DNA of 64,000 nucleotides from Owenia fusiformis. Taxonomy: Eukaryota; Annelida; Polychaeta; Sabellida; Oweniidae. The notes under the pieces are model-generated. The model searched no databases. It was not told the DNA's origin and saw nothing but the letters and a program-made list of their open reading frames with translations. The stretch spans positions 11,256,842 through 11,320,841 of the forward strand of contig CAIIXF020000011.1 of the NCBI GenBank assembly GCA_903813345.2, read 5' to 3'. Within the stretch, counting starts at the first letter, position 1. Every line of letters begins with the position of its first letter. The translations under genes and the position numbers were made by a program. Below, piece by piece: positions 23,301-35,000 of the stretch.

Positions 23301-26300
23301 CCTTTCAGGCAATTTTCGAAAACGTAGTGAGAACAAGTTTGGTGTAGAGGGGAGGGGGATATCTCCCACCTCGGTCTCTCGCTAATGCCTTGGCCACATA
23401 TGCGCCGGGCGCCGGCCGATGATTAGTCATCGGCCGATTTCTAAATCAATTTCGACAATAATTATCTAATTCGGCAATTTTAGTTACAAAACATGAAGGT
23501 ACATTATGTAAAATTTTGAAGACAATTGGTGCATATTTAACAAAATACCGGCACCAGTCCTGTTACTTTTGGAACACCCTGTATGTCACCATTTCTGGCA
23601 ATGTCTGGAGGCGGTAAAAACTAAAATGAATCTGATATACACATAATCACAAGTGAATCATCTATTAATACATCACTCTCATTTTAATAATGACAATTCT
23701 AGATTTTGAGTTCTATTAAAAGTGTTCAATTCAACGGGTGCATTTGGATTTGTGAAATGCAACCTGTGTAAGGGTAAGTTATCTTATAAAAGGTAAATGA
23801 CATTCTATATAAGTTGCCCTAGTCATTCCACAGTTCCAGGTGTTATTTTGTGGAGCCCATGTCTTGTCACATCACACGTGGAAATGACTTTGACAAACCT
23901 TGGACATCTTTCTTTCAGTCCATGGACTCTAAAATAACAAGAATTTGCATTGTCGGGAGCGTAAAATTGGTTATTTTGAATGCCGCCTCTTGTATTTTTC
24001 ATCTGCCCCTTGTACACAAAGTTACTGAAACCACTGTTTTAACTACATACCCTATGAGTTGGTTCATAAAATAAGTCAAAGGCCCTACAGTCCACATGTA
24101 AGTCAACAGAACTGCCACCTTTCTTTTGATCAAGTCTATGAAATGAACAATGAAACTTTCGAATTTGGCTTATCTAGGTCAGATATGGGGCAACATTATA
24201 TCGTCCCAGGTACTGAATAAGAGATCTGGGAATGATACAGAGCCTGTACCTGAATCAGAGCTACAATTCTGTGGTGCAGCCTACTGCACTGAACGAACAA
24301 ACTCATCCAATAGCAATCTGGAGAAACCTCCAATCAACCAAGTAAGTCAGCCCCGGGGGCCGGGATCATATTCTAAGATCATGCAATGCAGGCTGTGTTG
24401 TAGGGGAAATCTAAATGTTTTTGTATTCCACTTTGTGACCTTTTACCGTCATATTAAAAGAACGTGAACTCTCTTTACTATATTTCAGTGAATTGTCTAG
24501 GTCAAGTCTACATGTACATATTGATAAGCGTTGATGACGACAACGATGACAATGATGACAATATTAAATGGCATCATGCTGATTCTATCTTAAATAATGA
24601 AAATGGTGGTACAAATACGCACTGCCAAGAATCAGAACGTAAACAATTAAATAATAAGAGTAATTGTATTTCCAGGTGTATATGCTATGCGGAATTTATG
24701 CTGCTTGTTCTTTCATCTCTTCCATTATCATCGCGTTATTTCTCGATCCCCTTAACCAACACGCAGACGACAAAACTCAACCGAAAAGCCAGCCGAAAAA
24801 TTATGACGAATCAAAAGATTATACAAATATGAGCAGTGAGTTAAAGAACAGACGAGATGAAAGAGATGTTAACGAAAAAACAAAAATACGAATAGATGAT
24901 TCTGTAGAAGATAGGTCCAACAAATTCAAGCCTGAGCAGCTAATAGCAACGTTCAAACATTTTAAACATTTTAATCAAGTACTTCTCATACCATTAACAA
25001 TATTTACTGGTTTGGAGCAAGCGTTCTTTGCGGGTGATTATACGAAGGTAGATCGATCCTTTTGTATGATATATTTTATTTAAGTAAAAGAAAGTTACAT
25101 GTTTGAACTATTTACAAGTATAGTCCCATTGCCAGTAAATTTACATTATCAATTGGCTTGCTAATTTCAATTTCTTTCGGGTTAATGAAACGCAATACTC
25201 ATATTTTGATATTCAATAAGTATCCAAAACAAGCGACATCCATTCCAAATGCACTCGTGTGGTAAACATAACAGATTACACATTTTAGTCGTACGTGAGC
25301 TGTGCATTGGGTATCTTCATGGTTGGTTACGTTGTCATCTGTTTTGGTGTGTGTGATGCCATCTTCTCTTTCACATTTGGACGTCTCGTCAAGTACATCA
25401 ATAGATGGCCATTGATCGCAGGAGGTATGTACCCATAAACACAGGTACATTATCGCAGGAAGAAGATGTCCACAAACATTTGCAGATGTTCTATTATGTT
25501 TTTGATCAAAGAATTTAAAATAGTAATCGAGAGTAATTTGTTGTATCATCCTAATAGAGGAGTTTCTAAATGATTTTGAAATCTCGCTAATTCTCGTTTT
25601 TTCATGAGATTTTAAGAGATTTGCACATTTTACCTCAAATGACTTACTTTTCTTTCTTTTTGATAGCATATTTGAATTCAGTGATATGTTTCCTCCAATA
25701 ATAGCTTTTATTTACACATTTATGTCATTTAAATCATTCTCCATGACATTAAAAAAAAACTTGGGCCAAATCTCCATTGATGTTATGCTAAAATTCTTTA
25801 AAACCATGGTTTAATCGTATGACAACCAACATTTTCATGTTTAATCACAATATGTTCATTGACAGGGTCATTTTATAGTATGCCATTCAAATTTCAGACA
25901 GATTTAACTTACACTTTTTGATAAATCATGAAATTAAGTGGCTATTGCAAGCTTTTAGCATAGAACTAAATGGAAGGTTGGCCCAAGATGAACAAAGGTG
26001 ACATCTATTATGTCAGCTTTATTCAGCTTAATTGAGCTATTTAGAAACTATACTATTGCCCATAAATAAAACAAAATTGTTATTCTGCAAAGTATGTTTA
26101 TAATAATATAAACTTGGTAAACTTCAGTGTAAACTGTCCTCGTTTTAAAATGCAACAATCAGTCAACCAGACCACGTTATAGAAATTCATTCTTTCAGCG
26201 GCAGCATTGCACTATGGGATACTTATAACAGCGTTATTGTGGCAACCAAGACCAAGTTCTCTTCCGATATTCTTTCTCATTGCTGGTCTATGGGGAATGG

Positions 26301-26900
26301 CAGATGCAGTCTGGCAAACACAGATAAATTGTAAAAAATATGAAAAGCTCATAATGAACTCTTAGCTGAGTTGGTCCAATTTGTTTATTCAAGTATTTTG
26401 ATCTTGCTTCCTTGTACACAAGGCTAAAGTTACAACTTTTATATTCTTGCTTTGTGTTATTTTTTTACCAAGTTGTGCGCCCGTTCGTTACGATTTCGTC
26501 ACTTTTAAAAATGCTTCATTTGAATAAAAAGTTTGTCACGTTGTGCTTGGGGGGATCTTGACTTATACATTGTGTGGCATTAACAGTTCTGATCTTACCT
26601 CACAGGTTATATTTTTGTGTGACCTTGCTATTTCAATGTATTTAAAGCTCTCGATTGCTTTCAGCTCTCTATGGAACACTTTTCTCCTTTGAATCTGAGG
26701 CCGCCTTCTCTTCCTACAAACTATTGGAGTCCATAGGATTTGTGATGGCGTTCGGTTATAGCAACTATCTTTGCGCCACTGTAAAAATATACATTCTCAT
26801 TGGATTCCTTACAGCGGGGATTCTTGGCTATATTACCATTGAAATAAGACCGATGAAGTGTTGTAGCAAGTCAGAAGAGTTTGATGTAACCAATGATTAA
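20358..26900 (+). CDS. UNC93A: UNC93A-like major-facilitator membrane protein
   Basis: Exons: 20358-20808, 24178-24341, 24676-25047, 25289-25424, 26199-26330, 26665-26900; phases fit and give 496 aa (human UNC93A is about 457). The start is the ATG giving MDQKTRILKNITVVSFAFLL, which aligns with the family N-terminus. Family blocks in order: LLNFTAYQSLQSLQSSLNRVEGLG, AAPLWTAKCTYLTE (about 113-126), KFFGIFFMAFQSGQIWGNIIS, CGIYAACSF, GLEQAFFAGDYTK, GLWGMADAVWQTQ (about 403-415), NSLYGTLFSFESEAAFSSYKLLESIGFVMAFGY, with the usual series of hydrophobic helices. A Lys/Asp/Glu-rich hydrophilic loop (about 230-300) between the two halves is longer than in the human protein. UNC93A relatives are membrane proteins of poorly defined transport activity linked to nutrient state and, in worm UNC-93, to a potassium channel. 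Intron 1 (3.4 kb) carries a MITE copy. The symbol follows family resemblance, not proven orthology. Confidence 0.88.
21378..21484. mobile_element. Short deletion copy of a MITE in UNC93A intron 1
   Basis: It shares TGCGTGCAGAGTCTAGTTAA and CTCTCTTTTAAGAAGTGAAG with the longer copy at 33135-33531 but lacks the middle 290 bp. The ends near CTACCCTGCG and GCAAAGGGTA are inverted. Confidence 0.65.
21966..21998. repeat. Short inverted repeat
   Basis: ACCTAAGTGA and TCACTTAGGT are perfect inverted copies 13 bp apart, within an intronic repeat-like stretch (about 21530-22080). Confidence 0.5.
23413..23436. repeat. GC-rich perfect hairpin in AT-rich intron
   Basis: CGGCCGATGA and TCATCGGCCG form a 10-bp perfect stem with loop TTAG, preceded by GCGCCGGGCGC. 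No terminator or RNA gene context is evident. Confidence 0.5.
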
Positions 26901-27113
26901 CGATGGGCACAGTGAGACAACAGTGAGATCTTTTGCGCATATAATGTAAGCACCCAATGCTACAAGAACAAGGCAATGATATGCAAAAATATCACCACCT
27001 AAAATATATTCAATCTCATGTAAAAGTAGACAAAAAAGACCAATAAGAATAAGAGGTCTCAAGATGTTCTCTTGGAGTATTGCATTGTGGGTAATTATTC
27101 AAGGACACATTCC

Positions 27114-27119
27114 AATAAA
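27114..27119 (+). other. Likely poly(A) signal of UNC93A-like gene
   Basis: This AATAAA lies 213 bp after the stop codon and is the first good signal downstream. Confidence 0.5.
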
Positions 27120-28479
27120 AACATAATTTGTGGGAGAATGTTCACTTTCTTTATTGCCAAAATTATGATGAATTCCATTTTTTATTAAATCATCAACATG
27201 TACGCAGATAATCATGTTTTTATTTTTGAGTTATTTCTTTAAATCATCCATAAAAAGTACAAAATAAGATTTTCTTGGAATGTGTACATTCTCCAATTTT
27301 GAAAACCCAAAGGCAATGCTTATGTATGAAATATGGGAAATTGCCTACCCATCTAGTTGAAAGCCCATGATTGTACTCGTGGCTCACCAGAAAATTTCAA
27401 ACACCTTTTTTCCACTGTCCACGGAAAAAGCAAAACAATAAACGATATGGTGTTTATGAAGTAGAATATTGGCTTCGATATGACTTCAACAGGACAAAAT
27501 CAACTTATTTCTTTTTGGCGACTCTATTAAACTTGACTTCATTTCAACCAAAACTTTTTTTTCAACTTACCTCAACATTTTTCATAGACAGCGTTTGATT
27601 TCCATGCAACTCAGACATGTTGATAGATAAGTTCAATCAAAAGTCAATGAAAGAAGGTGTCGAGATCAGAGAATGTAATAATCGTTGGAAGCAATCTTCA
27701 ACAAGGCATTAACATGCAAAATGTCACCATCTGCCGTTTGTTTTTTAGAAAAAGCAACGAAATGATTGTAATGATGTAAAGTTGTGAGAACTTTTTCCAA
27801 AGTTACTCACTATCCATTCTAATCCATTAAAATAAGCTTCCATAGATCTGTGATGGATACTACAAGTATTAAAAAGATAAAAATTAAATAGAAAAGTACT
27901 CAATTGTGTAGAATACACGTTGGAGTGTACTGAGTTTGAATTCCTATTTGTTGGGTAAAGACTTGTTCATGTAGAAAGAATAACTGCTCCATGGGACTGT
28001 AGTGATATGCAGAATATGGGAGTCTATACAATGTCAGATTAAGGTCACTTGAGAAATACATAAGGGGACAATAATTCCCGGGGACCACAGTAATTGTTCC
28101 ATAGTAACAAAACGTTTTACATGTTTTAAGGATGCTTTTATTTTAATGAAATATAGTACCATAGTGACTTTAAATCTAAACTGGAAAAGTACAGAAATCA
28201 TCATTGTGAACAGTCTGGTTTAACCAGAGAAAGACGTATACAAGGAAAAATTCCTTAAATCATCCAGTATCATTGAAATGTACAATTGAATACAAAAAAT
28301 ATTATATTGCCGTCACCAGAGAATATTTGTTTCCACAAACTGGTTTTTGTAATGTGTAACTACTCCTTTTGGAACCATACAAATTCAAAATAAAAAAACA
28401 ACAGTAAGGCATGTAAACCACATAACAATGACCTCGTTCTATTTTTGCAACTGCCAAATATTTTGATGATGTACATATT

Positions 28480-28743
28480 CTTATCCTATGCCAAGTAGAG
28501 TTTTAGGGAGATAAGTTGGTAAGATATATCCCGTATCCTGATTTTGAGGTTTCCATATCCAGAACCTCCATATCTCCCGCCATATCTCCCGCTTTGGTGC
28601 ATATCTTCCCGCTTCCGGTGCATATCTTCCAGCTTCTGGCAATGCAATAAAATGACTTTGCATATGAATAATTTGTTTATTTTTACACATTGAACTATTG
28701 AAATGGCCATATGCCCCTGGAAACTCTACTTGGTATAGGATAA
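28480..28743. repeat. Inverted-repeat-flanked segment
   Basis: TCCTATGCCAAGTAGAGTTT near 28484 is repeated inverted near 28722 (AAACTCTACTTGGTATAGGA). The interior has three phrases like ATATCTCCCGC / GCATATCTTCC. It is probably a small non-autonomous transposon. The 26.9-28.5 kb stretch before it shows nothing else recognisable. Confidence 0.5.
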
Positions 28744-29379
28744 AGCAGTTATGTACGGTCGGTTTGGATATTGGGTTCATCCCTCGTGAGATATGCACAT
28801 CTACCTTCGGTCCCTACGGTCCCTCAGGTAGATATGCATATCTCCCTCTGGATAAACCCCATATCCAAAACCTCCCAGTACATAACCCTTACTTATGTGC
28901 TCATCCTTTTATCATGTGAAACAAAATAACAAAGAGAAGCAGTGAGAAATATATGATATAATTAATATATTAAACTATTGTGGGTTTGATCATTTTAACA
29001 CAGGTGGGAATGGTGTTACAATTTGTATCTTACGTAAACCTTATATATCCTGCCTGGATTTATATTTGGATCCGGAATGTATTTAAACGGCACTTATATG
29101 TTATGTTGAGCTTGATATCTGTAACAATTTACAGAGAAAATAGTGTATGCTTTTTAAGAAAGTCTATGTCATACATACAGCTAGGCAAGAGGCGGGCTAA
29201 TTTTACAGAAATGTATTTTCTCAGATTTTTTCAACTACAAATATGGAAATGAAGTCCAAATGCAGTAATATACCTCCTTTAACCTAGATTTGCCTTTTAG
29301 ATTTTGCATTGTCTAAATTTAGATACTTGCTGGCTGCACCCCCAGAAATAGCTTAATTTTATAAACAAAATACTTACTA

Positions 29380-29790
29380 GAGGGCCTTTGACATTACAGC
29401 TTGAATTGAAAGGCAAATGTGGTATTTAACATCACAAGGTTTCATGAAGAGAGGGCCTTTGACATTACAGCTTGAATTGAAAGGCAAATGTGGTATTTAA
29501 CATCACAAGGTTTCATGAAGAGGGGGCCTTTGACATTACAACTTGAACTGAAAGGCAAATGTGGTATTTAACATCACAAGGTTACATGGAGAGAGGGCCT
29601 TTGACATTACAACTTGAATTGAAAGGCAAATGTGGCATTTAACATCACAAGGTTACATGGAGAGAGGGCCTTTGACATTACAACTTGAATTGAAAGGCAA
29701 ATGTGGCATTTAACATCACAAGGTTACATGGAGAGAGGGCCTTTGACACAACAACTTGAAATGAAAGGCAAATGTGGTATTTAATATTAC
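29380..29790. repeat. Tandem array, 71 bp x 6
   Basis: The phrase GGGCCTTTGACATTACA starts near 29382, 29453, 29524, 29595, 29666 and 29737, exactly 71 bp apart, each unit ending with AACATCACAAGGTT. No exon boundary or coding frame is seen in it. Confidence 0.9.
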
Positions 29791-30584
29791 AACTTTAAAT
29801 CACATTGGACAAACCTTGAGCATAAACCTGACTTTAACAGTGAACAATACTTAAATATTAATATTTCATAAAGGCCACCCTTGATATGATAATCACTAGA
29901 CAATGCCTTCAACATTGAAACTTGGTTTCTATATGAAAGACAGCCTGTTTGTATATAACAGATTTAGTATGCCATGGATCGATTCACTATTCAGTTTTAT
30001 TCACAACCCTTTAAAGTGTCAGGCTATATTTTCCTCAAGTTACATGTACTACTTGAAAATGTGAACTGAAACATCAGATTTGCTTTCTTAGTAATGTAAG
30101 CAACCTGAGGAAATTAGAAAGTTTGAATTTCAAGATCCTTCATAACTACAATATACAGGGTGGTGTTTCACTAAGACTGTTTCATCCAGAGCTAATTACA
30201 GACAACACACTCCATATATGATGATTTATATCATTTTAAAGCTAATGTACATGTTACAACTTTCTAGTCTAAAGGCACATTTTCAAAATATTGAGATCAT
30301 TTGTTTACATTGCTCTATACCATGGTCTCGATGATTCATTATTTATACATTTTATGAAATTATATGTTTGTTATACATATGATGTTATATTTAGAATTAC
30401 AAATGATATGTTGTTATTAAAGGACAACTGAAATAGCTTTTCTCAACTTGCAGCTACAAAAATGCGGTTTTCTCCATTGTAAGCCCACCGTAGAATTCTT
30501 GCGATAGCCATTATAAAATAAATGTTAGATAACTGCTAACGGTCATAGATAACGAAATAAAACTAACTGATAAATCAAATTGGC

Positions 30585-30775
30585 CCCCACGTGATTAGTA
30601 ACGTCATATACAAAATATAGCTTTGGTTTCTTGGTTCCATAGTAATCACAACGTCACGGCAACCATAGGATTGTTGTGTAAACAAATAACAAAACATTTT
30701 GGCATTATGACGTCATGATCTAATGGCCCAAAACGGGCCACGTTGGGACCAGTGAGAGATCACGTGGGGGCCAAT
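30585..30775. promoter_or_regulatory. Inverted E-box / CRE cluster, possible enhancer or small repeat
   Basis: TTGGCCCCCACGTGAT (about 30590) and its inverted copy ATCACGTGGGGGCCAA (about 30759) carry CACGTG at 30598-30603 and 30761-30766. Between them lie TGACGTCA (30708-30715) and two further ACGTCA half sites. It could be a MITE arm pair or a regulatory cluster. Confidence 0.35.
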
Positions 30776-32022
30776 AACGTCACAACCAATTCGAATATTG
30801 CTTATTAAGCAGCTATAACGATCGTTAGAGTGAAATAGTTTTCACACTACTGATGAGAAAACATGTCCAAATACATCTATCAAAAAATTATATTGATTCC
30901 TTTAGGTTAAAAATACCATTTCATATCTGCTTTAATATTGAGCAATGACCATATTGGAACAGTTTTGAAATACTGATTCTTATCACACTTCACAAAAATA
31001 TAAAGTAGATAATTTGGGATTTCACTTTTCACTCAAAAATTTACTAAAAGGTTTGTATGAGCAGTAAATGTAAATGGCCTTGAATTTCTTATCACAGTCT
31101 AACTTAATTAATTATATATTTAATTACTCAGATGCTAGTTAGTTAGTTTAAAGTTTCACAACTAGGTAAAAAAATTGGGTCAGATATAACATAAGAGACA
31201 TTTACCTTGAATAAAAAATGAATGTCATGACTTTTTATGCCTGCATATTCTACAAAGCTAAGCTTAGGATAATCCAAAAACACATGTTTGACATAAATTC
31301 TAGAAAATAAACGTCATCATCTCTAGAGGATACATATTTGATATTAAAACTTGGTTTTGTCATTCATGCAAGGTGTGATATAAGCACTGATCATCAGTCT
31401 AAAATAACTCAGTTCAGACTACATAGTCATTCATGTTGAACTGCTTAAATGCAAAAACATTCATTTAGAGCAATCAATTGTTTAGAGCACTCAACATGCT
31501 GGACTGCATTTTAATAAGTTGAGAACGAGAGCTCTAAACTAATTTCGATCACAAGTACAACACGGGTGATTATGTAAAGGTGGTACTAGTCTCACTATAT
31601 ACATGTAGTTTAATTTTGATCCTAGATCTGAACTCACACCCTGCATTCATGCATGACTGAGCAGTGTTTACTAAGTAAACTGTTTTATATAAGACATAAC
31701 ATAGGTTCACCCTGAAATGAGCTGAGATCACAATTATTGCTGGATTTCTCTATCAAAATCACATTTTCTGCATTTAAAAATATGTTCATTTTAAGCCTCA
31801 ACGATGATTGCTAGTTATACCACATGAAATTGTACAATGTTCTGCAAAGCACATTCATTCTTATATGGTTGCATTTCTACTTATATTAACATTAATTATT
31901 CATTTAACAATGGTATAGCATGTTCCTGGTTCTCTGCATCGAACTACAAACTTTTTTGTCCTTAATCTTCTAATGTACATGTATGCCCATTGCGATAGTC
32001 ATCAATGCTACTAGACATAATC
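30776..32022. other. Intergenic or 3' UTR sequence downstream of the BCL2L13-like gene
   Basis: AT-rich, with no open frame of note. Some of it is probably the 3' UTR of the minus-strand gene ending at 32023, but I found no clear AATAAA on that strand close to the stop. Confidence 0.35.
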
Positions 32023-35000
32023 CTACTTCAGCATATAAAACGCTGATACTGCAAGGGCACCAAATGCAAATGCATAGACTGCATATTTAGTGTTTGATTT
32101 AGTAGCCCCATCTGACACAACTGGTGTAGTCCCACTTGGTTTTACCTCCTCAACTGGCTCTTTAGCACTGTCAACAATGTCTACTTCTTCCTTTTGAATT
32201 CCTTCTTCACTTATAGGTGTGGGGACAGTTACAGATTGTGAATCAACTGCTCCTGATTGGTCAACTGTCTGACCTTGACAATTTGCCCCATCTATTGGCT
32301 GTTGTGGGGTGACTGGGAATCCAGGGTGTTGCATGGTGTCACCTGGGGTTTGGGGTGCAGGAGTGGAGGGACAGCTTGAGGTGGGGGTGTCAAGGGGCAT
32401 TTCTGACACAGCACCCTGAAACAAACAAAATATATGAACTAGTTTACATTGCAAGGCTTACATTTCCTAAGCATTTCATTTTCTAAAACTCAATTTTGGA
32501 CATAGTCTATAAAATTAAAAATTTGTATCTTCTTCTATCTTCTTATTTCATTGGAGGTTAATAAAATTAATTAGAGGAGCTGCATCACAGATATTACAAT
32601 GTTGGGAGAAAGCCATGCTTACCCATCCTCCTTGGTTGATGATGAATTCTGTGTATTGATCAGTGACAATCCTCTCTGTGTATTGCACAAGTTCATTCAA
32701 GCCCCTCTGGCCGTGTCCAACCAGAGACCGCCCAATATCACGACTAAACACCAACAAGCAGGCAACCTAAAGTATGGAAAATTAAATAGATTTAATAATG
32801 AAGAAGGGTAATGGCTAGAGACTAGTCAGTTCTTATTGTGGTTTGGGAAAATTGATTGTAAATGACAAAGTAAATTTCTAGAGCATGTCTACATGGTTAG
32901 ACCACAATCTAAATAAAAACATCACAATTAAATATATAAATATTTCAATCAAATTGGTCCCAAGTGATGTTTTGAATGAAGCAAGGTCTCATCAAATTCC
33001 TAGTCTACAAAATATATTGAAAACAAAAAGTTGTTTAGCCCCGAGATGATTACAATGACCGACTTCAATGTTTGTACAGCATAAGAGTCCTTTAAGAGAG
33101 GAAAAAATTATCTCGAATCTTGATTGTTTGCAGTGAAGTGACTTTACCCTGCGTGCAGAGTCTAGTTAAACTTCACTCTGCCTAGTAGAGACAATATTAC
33201 AGTTTAGTAGCCCCGCCCCCACGACGGGTACCGGTGACAGTTTGGGTAATAAATCACTTCTGACCTACGCGCTGACCTTTCTTCCACAAATCAGTGAGCT
33301 TGAAGAAAATACGCCAAATGCGTTCTAATTAAATATGCCCATGTCATTGGTCAATTCTGGGCTCAACGATGACATCAGAAGGAATGACCATATATAGAAT
33401 GTCGGTCAAATTTGGCCGACGAACACTGATTGGCGCGGTGAGTTCACAGGTTTATTTTAGTTTGAAAGAGTGAAGACGAAGCTCTCTTTTAAGAAGTGAA
33501 GTCAAACGAATGCAAAGGGTAAAGTGACTTCAGATTTTTGAAAGGAAAATGAGTTGAACATTTGCCAAAGTAAAGGTTTACAAAAAGTGGTTTTGATTAT
33601 TATTTTGATCAATTGCCAATTTTGACGTGACTGTGGGGGAATGGTCTTGACCTAAATGAATATTTGCAAGGAAATAAATGTTAAAAAAAGTAAATGTAAA
33701 TGCTTTCTTTTACCTTTCACCGCTTAAAGGAACTGTGGCACCTATGCATGATATGTGGACAAATTATCATATTCTATAGTTCCCATGTCATAATAAGTCA
33801 GACTTAGTTCAAATATCAAAGCATAACGTCAACTATAAAGTAGTTCAATTTGATGAAAACTAAAAATATCAAAATCGACATTTCCCCTCCGCCATCTTTG
33901 ATACGAAGGTGACGGCCATTTCCTTCACTTGATACTGACCAGTGAAAGTGGGAGTCAGGTGATTCAAATATGGGAAATTTTAGTCATACAGGCAACAACA
34001 ATAACTTACCCGTGCCCAGCCATGCGTAAAAGCACCATGTGGTTCAGGAACAATAGCATCTAGCAGACTCTTTGTGATATTCACAAACACATCATAGGTG
34101 ACATTCTCCCTTGGCATTCCCATTACCTGGAATAATACAGGAAACAAACACATCATAGGTGACATTCTCTCTTGACATTCCCATTACCTGGAATAATACA
34201 GGAAACAAACACATCATAGGTGACATTCTCCCTTGGCATTCCCATTACCTGGAATAATACAGGAAACAAACACATCATAGGTGACATTCTCTCTTGGCAT
34301 TCCCATTACCTGGAATAATACAGGAAACAAACACATCATAGGTGACATTCTCCCTTGGCATTCCCATTACCTGGAATAATACAGGAAACAAACACATCAT
34401 AGGTGACATTCTCTCTTGGCATTCCCATTACCTGGAATAATACAGGAAACAAACACATCATAGGTGACATTCTCCCTTGGCATTCCCATTACCTGGAATA
34501 ATACAGGAAACAAACACATCATAGGTGACATTCTCTCTTGGCATTCCCATTACCTGGAATAATACAGGAAACAAACACATCATAGGTGACATTCTCCCAT
34601 GGCATTCCCATGACCTGAAATAATACAGGAAACAAGCACATCGTATGTGACATTCTCCCTTGGCATTCCCATTACCTGGAATAATACAGGAAACAAACAC
34701 ATCATAGGTGACATTCTCTCTTGGCATTCCCATTACCTGGAATAATACAGGAAACAAACACATCATAGGTGACATTCTCCCTTGGCATTCCCATTACCTG
34801 GAATAATACAGGAAACAAACACATCATAGGTGACATTCTCTCTTGGCATTCCCATGACTTGGAATAATACAGAAAAAGCACATCATATGTGACATTCTCC
34901 CTAGGCATTCCCATTACCTGGAATAATACAGGAAACAAACACATTGTATGTGACATTCTCCCATGGCATTCCCATTACCTGGAATAATACAGGAAACATA

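Noticed and set aside
30155-30190. Further CAGGGTGG-tipped transposon
   Set aside because: Only one tip is present and no matching inverted end was found nearby; the lone ACACCCTGTA at 23573 is rejected for the same reason.
34458-34956. Open frames with repeated VMGMPRENVTYDVF as a repeat protein
   Set aside because: They arise from the 61-bp array, which copies the start of BCL2L13-like exon 3; a 61-bp period cannot keep one frame.
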